NCBI GenBank assembly: GCA_040219575.1
Contig: JAVJSD010000103.1
Location: 1 to 19,658, forward strand
Direction: 5' to 3'
From: JAVJSD01 sp040219575
Lineage (GTDB): Bacteria; Planctomycetota; Planctomycetia; Pirellulales; Pirellulaceae
Length of the DNA stretch: 19,658 bases
In this document: positions 16,778 through 19,658 of the stretch, one piece after another
Layout of the letters: each line of letters opens with the position of its first letter
Numbering within the stretch: the first letter of the stretch is position 1
Notes under the pieces: model-generated
Told to the model about the DNA's origin: nothing
Database searches by the model: none
The model's input: the letters and a program-made list of their open reading frames with translations, nothing else
Translations under genes and position numbers: made by a program

Positions 16778-17764
16778 ATGAGATGCAACACGATTCTGGC
16801 GGCCGCGCTCGTCTTGCTGACGGCCGGCGGCGCTTTCGCCCAAGAGTGGGCGACCAAGATGTTCAAGGAGCGGAGCCATGATTTCGGCACGGTGGCCCGG
16901 GGCGCCAAGTCCGAGTTCCGATTCGAGCTGACGAATCTCTACAAGGAAGACATCCATATTTCGAGCGTGCGCACCAGTTGCGGCTGCACGACGCCGACCA
17001 TCGAAAAAGAGACGCTCAAGACTTGGGAGAAGGGCGCGATCGTGGCCCATTTCAACACCAAGTCGTTCACCGGCCAGAAGAACGCCACGGTCACCGTCAC
17101 CATCGACAAGCCGTACTACGCCGAAGTCCAGTTGCAGGTGCAGGGCTTCATCCGCAGCGATATCGTCTTCGATCCCGGCGAGGTGAACTTCGGGGAGATC
17201 GACCCGGAGAAGCCCATGCAGCAGTTGGTGAAGGTCACGTTCGCCGGCCGCAGCGACTGGGAGATCGTCGACGTTCGCAGCGCGAACGCGAAGTTCGAGG
17301 TCGAACTCTCCGACGCCGAGCGGAATGGCGGCCAGGTGAACTACAACATGCTGGTTCGCCTGTTGCCCGGCTCCCCCGCCGGTTATCTGCGCGATCAACT
17401 GACGATCGTCACCAACGACTCCTCCAGCAAGAACATTCCCCTGACGGTGGAAGGCAACGTCAGTTCGCTGTTGACGCTCAGCCCTTCGTCGCTGTTTCTG
17501 GGCGTGCTGGAGCCTGGGCAGAAGGTGACGAAGCAACTGGTCGTTCGCTCCAAGAAGCCGTTCAAGGTGATGGACGTGAAATGCGGCGACGACTGCTTCC
17601 AGTTCACCAACTCCGACCAGTCGAAAACGTTGCACATCATCCCCATCACCTACACGGCCGGCGATGCGCCCGGCGAGGTCTCCCAGGAGATCCAGATCGT
17701 GACCGACGTGGCCACCGCCAGCTGCCAGGCGACCGCCACCATCAAAGCGACCAGCGCCGAATAG
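16778..17764 (+). CDS. Exported DUF1573-domain protein
   Basis: A 328-residue protein with a clear signal peptide (MRCNTILAAALVLLTAGGAFA, cut before QEW). The first domain is DUF1573-like: HDFGTVARGAKSEFRFELTN followed by SSVRTSCGCTTP with the C68-G-C70 motif. Two more stretches of similar Ig-like pattern follow (FDPGEVNFGEIDPEKPMQQ and LSPSSLFLGVLEPGQKVTK), so the protein is probably three Ig-like beta-sandwiches. A second cysteine pair sits in the third unit (KCGDDCF). DUF1573 proteins are abundant in planctomycetes and Bacteroidetes; no function is established to my knowledge, and an envelope role is inferred from export. It is followed directly by a strong hairpin and so is likely a single-gene unit. 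Confidence 0.88.
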   Translation: MRCNTILAAALVLLTAGGAFAQEWATKMFKERSHDFGTVARGAKSEFRFELTNLYKEDIHISSVRTSCGCTTPTIEKETLKTWEKGAIVAHFNTKSFTGQKNATVTVTIDKPYYAEVQLQVQGFIRSDIVFDPGEVNFGEIDPEKPMQQLVKVTFAGRSDWEIVDVRSANAKFEVELSDAERNGGQVNYNMLVRLLPGSPAGYLRDQLTIVTNDSSSKNIPLTVEGNVSSLLTLSPSSLFLGVLEPGQKVTKQLVVRSKKPFKVMDVKCGDDCFQFTNSDQSKTLHIIPITYTAGDAPGEVSQEIQIVTDVATASCQATATIKATSAE

Positions 17765-18114
17765 CATGCGATTCCGACGCTGCCAGCGTCGGAATCGCCG
17801 ACATCGGAGCGACACCGGCACGATATCGATCGGCCTCTTGGCCGGGTCGCGGGATGCGACGGCCCGGCAGTTCCGCCTCTCGCAGCAGACTCGCGGTTAA
17901 CGCACCGGTCATGCATCCTCCTCCACGGCCTCTCGCCGGCGCGGATCTTGGCTGCGATCTCTTTCCGGAAGCGCCATTCCCAGAAGGGGATCATCACCAC
18001 GTCCTGCCGCAAGTAGCGCTGCACGACGATCGGCTCGTCGGTATTCTGGATGTGGTGGCAAGCGAGGCTGTGCGAATCGCGCAGCTCGCTGATGCGGATT
18101 ACACGGTCAGGCAT
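17650..18114 (-). CDS. Phd/YefM-like antitoxin candidate (only about the first 65 codons look coding)
   Basis: The minus-strand frame from the ATG at 18114 begins MPDRVIRISELRDSHSLACH and continues with DEPIVVQRYLRQDVVMIPF and WEWRFRKEIAAKIRAGERPW. The pattern of an N-terminal strand plus (D/G)EPIVVxRxxRxxVVxIP resembles Phd/YefM antitoxins, which bind DNA and neutralise a toxin encoded beside them. Codons in this part strongly favour G/C at the third position. After about residue 65 the frame runs on without motifs, through the DUF1573 hairpin and into the end of that gene. The true C-terminus is therefore probably lost or frameshifted (only about 17900-18114 is credible). An internal GGAGGAGG precedes an ATG in another frame at about 17910, as if a partner gene once began there. 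No intact toxin is visible. It may be a remnant. Confidence 0.4.
   Translation of the reverse strand: MPDRVIRISELRDSHSLACHHIQNTDEPIVVQRYLRQDVVMIPFWEWRFRKEIAAKIRAGERPWRRMHDRCVNRESAARGGTAGPSHPATRPRGRSISCRCRSDVGDSDAGSVGIACYSALVALMVAVAWQLAVATSVTIWISWETSPGASPAV
17768..17798. terminator. Perfect 14-bp-stem hairpin after the DUF1573 gene
   Basis: gcgattccgacgct (17768-17781) and its exact complement (17785-17798) enclose a 3-base loop, starting 4 bases after the DUF1573 stop. No T-tract follows in either direction, so it is a U-less terminator, an mRNA 3' stabiliser or a dispersed palindrome. Position and stability favour a terminator role for the DUF1573 transcript. Confidence 0.55.
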
Positions 18115-18143
18115 GGGGGCAAGGGAAGCCGTACTCAGATAGC

Positions 18144-18149
18144 AGGTGA
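18144..18149 (+). promoter_or_regulatory. Shine-Dalgarno site of the 139-residue hypothetical gene
   Basis: AGGTGA ends 4 bases before the ATG at 18154, a short but workable spacing. It supports this plus-strand frame over the overlapping minus-strand frame. Confidence 0.45.
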
Positions 18150-18153
18150 CTAA

Positions 18154-18573
18154 ATGGCGATTGAAAAGAACCTCGATCCGGCCAATCAGCAGTACGTTGC
18201 GCTGAATCTTTTCGGGAAAAGCAACCGACGACTTCGTATGGCTGTGCGGTGCCGCGATGGCCGCCTGTCATTGTGGGTGAGCAACTCAGATCCCGGTGAT
18301 TCGGACGGCTGGCAGATTATTCTGCCTTCATTGGACGCTTTGCCGGACGCCGTCAACTCAGGTGCACTTCTGCATGGGACGACGCCCGGTCGAACGCCGT
18401 ATTGGGGAGACGGCCAGGTCAAACCTCGGGAATTGGTCCTGGCTCCAGCAGGCCCCAATGTCGAGGTAATGATTTCTAATCCGGAAGCAACGAGCGGTGA
18501 GAGGATCACACTGGTGCGGCAAGAACTGGCCTCTGCGATTGACGAGTTGACGGCGGCACTCAGCGGCGATTGA
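18154..18573 (+). CDS. Hypothetical protein, 139 residues
   Basis: I do not recognise a family. The protein is soluble-looking, with no signal peptide or membrane segment, and mixes beta-type stretches (RLRMAVRCRDGRLSLWVSN, ELVLAPAGPNVEVMISN) with a C-terminal amphipathic helix (LVRQELASAIDELTAALSG). The composition is less GC-rich than the core genes, in keeping with an accessory region. An AGGTGA ribosome site and continuity of protein-like composition support the frame; a minus-strand frame of equal length overlaps it but lacks a ribosome site. The gene at 18758 follows on the same strand after 184 bases, so the two could have been acquired together. The name should stay hypothetical. Confidence 0.6.
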   Translation: MAIEKNLDPANQQYVALNLFGKSNRRLRMAVRCRDGRLSLWVSNSDPGDSDGWQIILPSLDALPDAVNSGALLHGTTPGRTPYWGDGQVKPRELVLAPAGPNVEVMISNPEATSGERITLVRQELASAIDELTAALSGD

Positions 18574-18757
18574 CGCTGACATGCCACGTACGCTCTGTCT
18601 GCCATTCACGTTCGGACTTCCGTACAAAAAACAAGCTGGGCGATTACTTGCGACACGTTCCGCGGGTTTCGTTTTCCTTGCAATTTTTTCGGAGGCTCCA
18701 GGGAAGATTCTTGTCGTTCATGCGAATAACCTTTACCCCAACACAAAGGAACGACAG

Positions 18758-19111
18758 ATGCCCGAAACGATTGACGCCTACACCAAGAATGACTATCTGG
18801 AGGCACTACGTAAGTGCGAGCCGATTGCCGATCACGAAATGCGATTGTTTCGCGCTCACTATTCTGCCGATGACCAGACAGCAACGGCGACCGAGTTGGC
18901 TCAAGCCGTTGGTTACAAGAATTACTCGGGCGTCAATTTACAGTACGGGCGATTCGCCGGGCGGCTTTGTGAAGCCTTTAACCGCGACCTCCCTACCAAG
19001 CTGGAGATTCTGCTGACGTTCAAGAAACCGGATCGCGCCAAAAATGGCCATTGGCGATTTGTCATGCGTCAGCAGGTCGTCGAAGCCGCGAGAGATCTCG
19101 GCTGGCTTTAG
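18758..19111 (+). CDS. Small protein resembling a domain of restriction-type HNH endonucleases
   Basis: A 117-residue protein starting MPETIDAYTKNDYLEALRKC. The ATG at 18758 has AAAGGA 7 bases upstream; the longer frame from 18581 has no such site. Recognisable stretches are MRLFRAHYSADDQTATATEL, AVGYKNYSGVNLQYGRFAG and, at the end, NGHWRFVMRQQVVEAARDLGW. From memory, this combination (HY.A...T.TA..LA...GY.NY..VNLQYG, then HW...MR.EV..A...LGW) occurs in small bacterial proteins and as a module of predicted HNH/McrA-like restriction proteins. I cannot confirm this without a search. No HNH catalytic motif is present here, so if it is related it is a stand-alone, possibly DNA-recognising, unit. 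The gene is in a mobile, IS-rich edge. Confidence 0.6.
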   Translation: MPETIDAYTKNDYLEALRKCEPIADHEMRLFRAHYSADDQTATATELAQAVGYKNYSGVNLQYGRFAGRLCEAFNRDLPTKLEILLTFKKPDRAKNGHWRFVMRQQVVEAARDLGWL

Positions 19112-19136
19112 CTCTCTGCTCACTGGTCAGTCAATT

Positions 19137-19465
19137 TCACTCCCGCGTCCCATTTCGCAGGCTAGGTAGGCTACCTTGTGCCTCCGTTGCCTTCACGGCC
19201 ATTGGCTTCGCCCGCCGCTTGACGCTCGCCAGGCACACCAAGTTGGCGGGATCGATGTCGCGGGCCAGCTACTTCGCCACGCTTTCGATCCACGGCTGGA
19301 TGATCACCGGGCCGATCTCGGCCTGCTCGAAGCCTTCACGAGCTTGGCCCAGCACTGGCGCACCAACGCGAGCCCGTGCACGCGGCCGCGCGTCCGCGGC
19401 GCCTCGAGTTCGTGCCGCTCGCGGCAAATGACCTGTTCGCTCTGCATCGCCGGAGAGCCGTACAT
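19137..19465 (-). pseudogene. Broken small gene (one frameshift and one in-frame stop)
   Basis: Reading the minus strand from the ATG at 19465 gives MYGSPAMQSEQVICRERHEL and then GLALVRQCWAKLVKA. At about 19333 a one-base loss shifts the frame, and the protein-like sequence continues as FEQAEIGPVIIQPWIESVAK. A TAG at 19269-19271 interrupts, and the same frame continues LARDIDPANLVCLASVKRRA and ends with TGA at 19137-19139. Restored, the product would be about 109 residues with helical, soluble character. I do not recognise the family. Both lesions being needed to join sensible sequence is why I call it a pseudogene. The alternative is chance similarity to coding sequence. An IS starts just upstream of it. 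Confidence 0.5.
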
Positions 19466-19557
19466 CTTCGCCGAGGGTACAATATGCTGGCCGCCTCGCG
19501 GACCTGCCGGCGCTCGTCCTGTCCTGCCTCTCATGGAACTGGAATGTCGGCTGGTAG

Positions 19558-19572
19558 GAGTTAGCATAACTC
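19558..19572. promoter_or_regulatory. Short palindrome in the leader of the right-hand transposase
   Basis: gagtta-gca-taactc is a perfect 6-bp inverted repeat about 18 bases before the transposase ATG at 19590. It could be an operator or lie within the terminal inverted repeat of the insertion sequence. The other end of the element is outside the window. Confidence 0.3.
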
Positions 19573-19589
19573 TTACGGAGCCCCATTCC

Positions 19590-19658
19590 ATGAACGACTC
19601 GAAAGAACGTAAGCGACGGACCTTCGGCGATGACCAGAAGGCGGCGATCGTCCGCCGG
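19590..19658 (+). CDS. IS transposase (IS3 OrfA/IS66-like), N-terminal fragment
   Basis: The last 69 bases encode MNDSKERKRRTFGDDQKAAI followed by VRR, and the frame runs off the window. A basic start followed by RRTF..(D/E)QKAAIVRR is the beginning of the helix-turn-helix domain of IS3-type OrfA and related small transposase proteins, several of which are common in planctomycetes. CGGAG lies about 11 bases upstream of the ATG. With only 23 codons visible, the exact IS family cannot be fixed. Confidence 0.6.
   Translation, partial: MNDSKERKRRTFGDDQKAAIVRR

Noticed and set aside
18186..18605. 139-codon minus-strand frame opposite the hypothetical gene at 18154
   Set aside because: No ribosome site and less protein-like composition; the plus-strand frame has AGGTGA and fits the direction of the next gene.

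Overview
The window looks like chromosomal DNA of a Planctomycetota bacterium, most likely of Pirellulales type. This is inferred from high GC, frequent starts without a Shine-Dalgarno sequence (several GTG), a mitochondria-like EF-G, an NHLRC2-like thioredoxin/NHL protein, a DUF1573 protein and a YidC with a PDZ-like insert. No 16S rRNA is present, so the assignment is indirect.

Layout. 1-1890 is a mobile left edge: the 3' end of an ISL3-type transposase, a tyrosine recombinase with an internal zinc ribbon on the minus strand, a cluster of GGTGTC hexamers just upstream of that recombinase, and a CAU-anticodon tRNA. 2194-4052 holds two tandem, clearly paralogous metallophosphoesterase genes, both starting with GTG. 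4324-8253 is a housekeeping pair, yidC then mnmE (membrane protein insertion and tRNA wobble-uridine modification), preceded by three small hairpins. 8499-9602 is a medium-chain dehydrogenase resembling haloarchaeal glucose dehydrogenase. It converges on fusA (EF-G, minus, 9853-11943), which has a clear intrinsic terminator. 12436-16080 on the minus strand carries an exported TPR protein and, upstream of it, a large exported thioredoxin/NHL-propeller protein. 16778-17764 is an exported DUF1573 protein followed by a perfect 14-bp-stem hairpin.

The right edge (17765-19658) is accessory again. It contains a Phd/YefM-like antitoxin candidate with no toxin, a hypothetical protein, a small protein resembling a domain of restriction-type HNH proteins, a small gene broken by a frameshift and a stop, and the first codons of an IS transposase at the window edge.

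The central genes are core functions: translation, tRNA modification, membrane insertion and envelope redox/scaffold proteins. I see no complete new multi-gene defence or biosynthetic system. The most unusual items are the atypical recombinase with its repeat cluster beside a tRNA, the PDZ-containing YidC, the NHLRC2-like protein and the accessory orphans at the right end.
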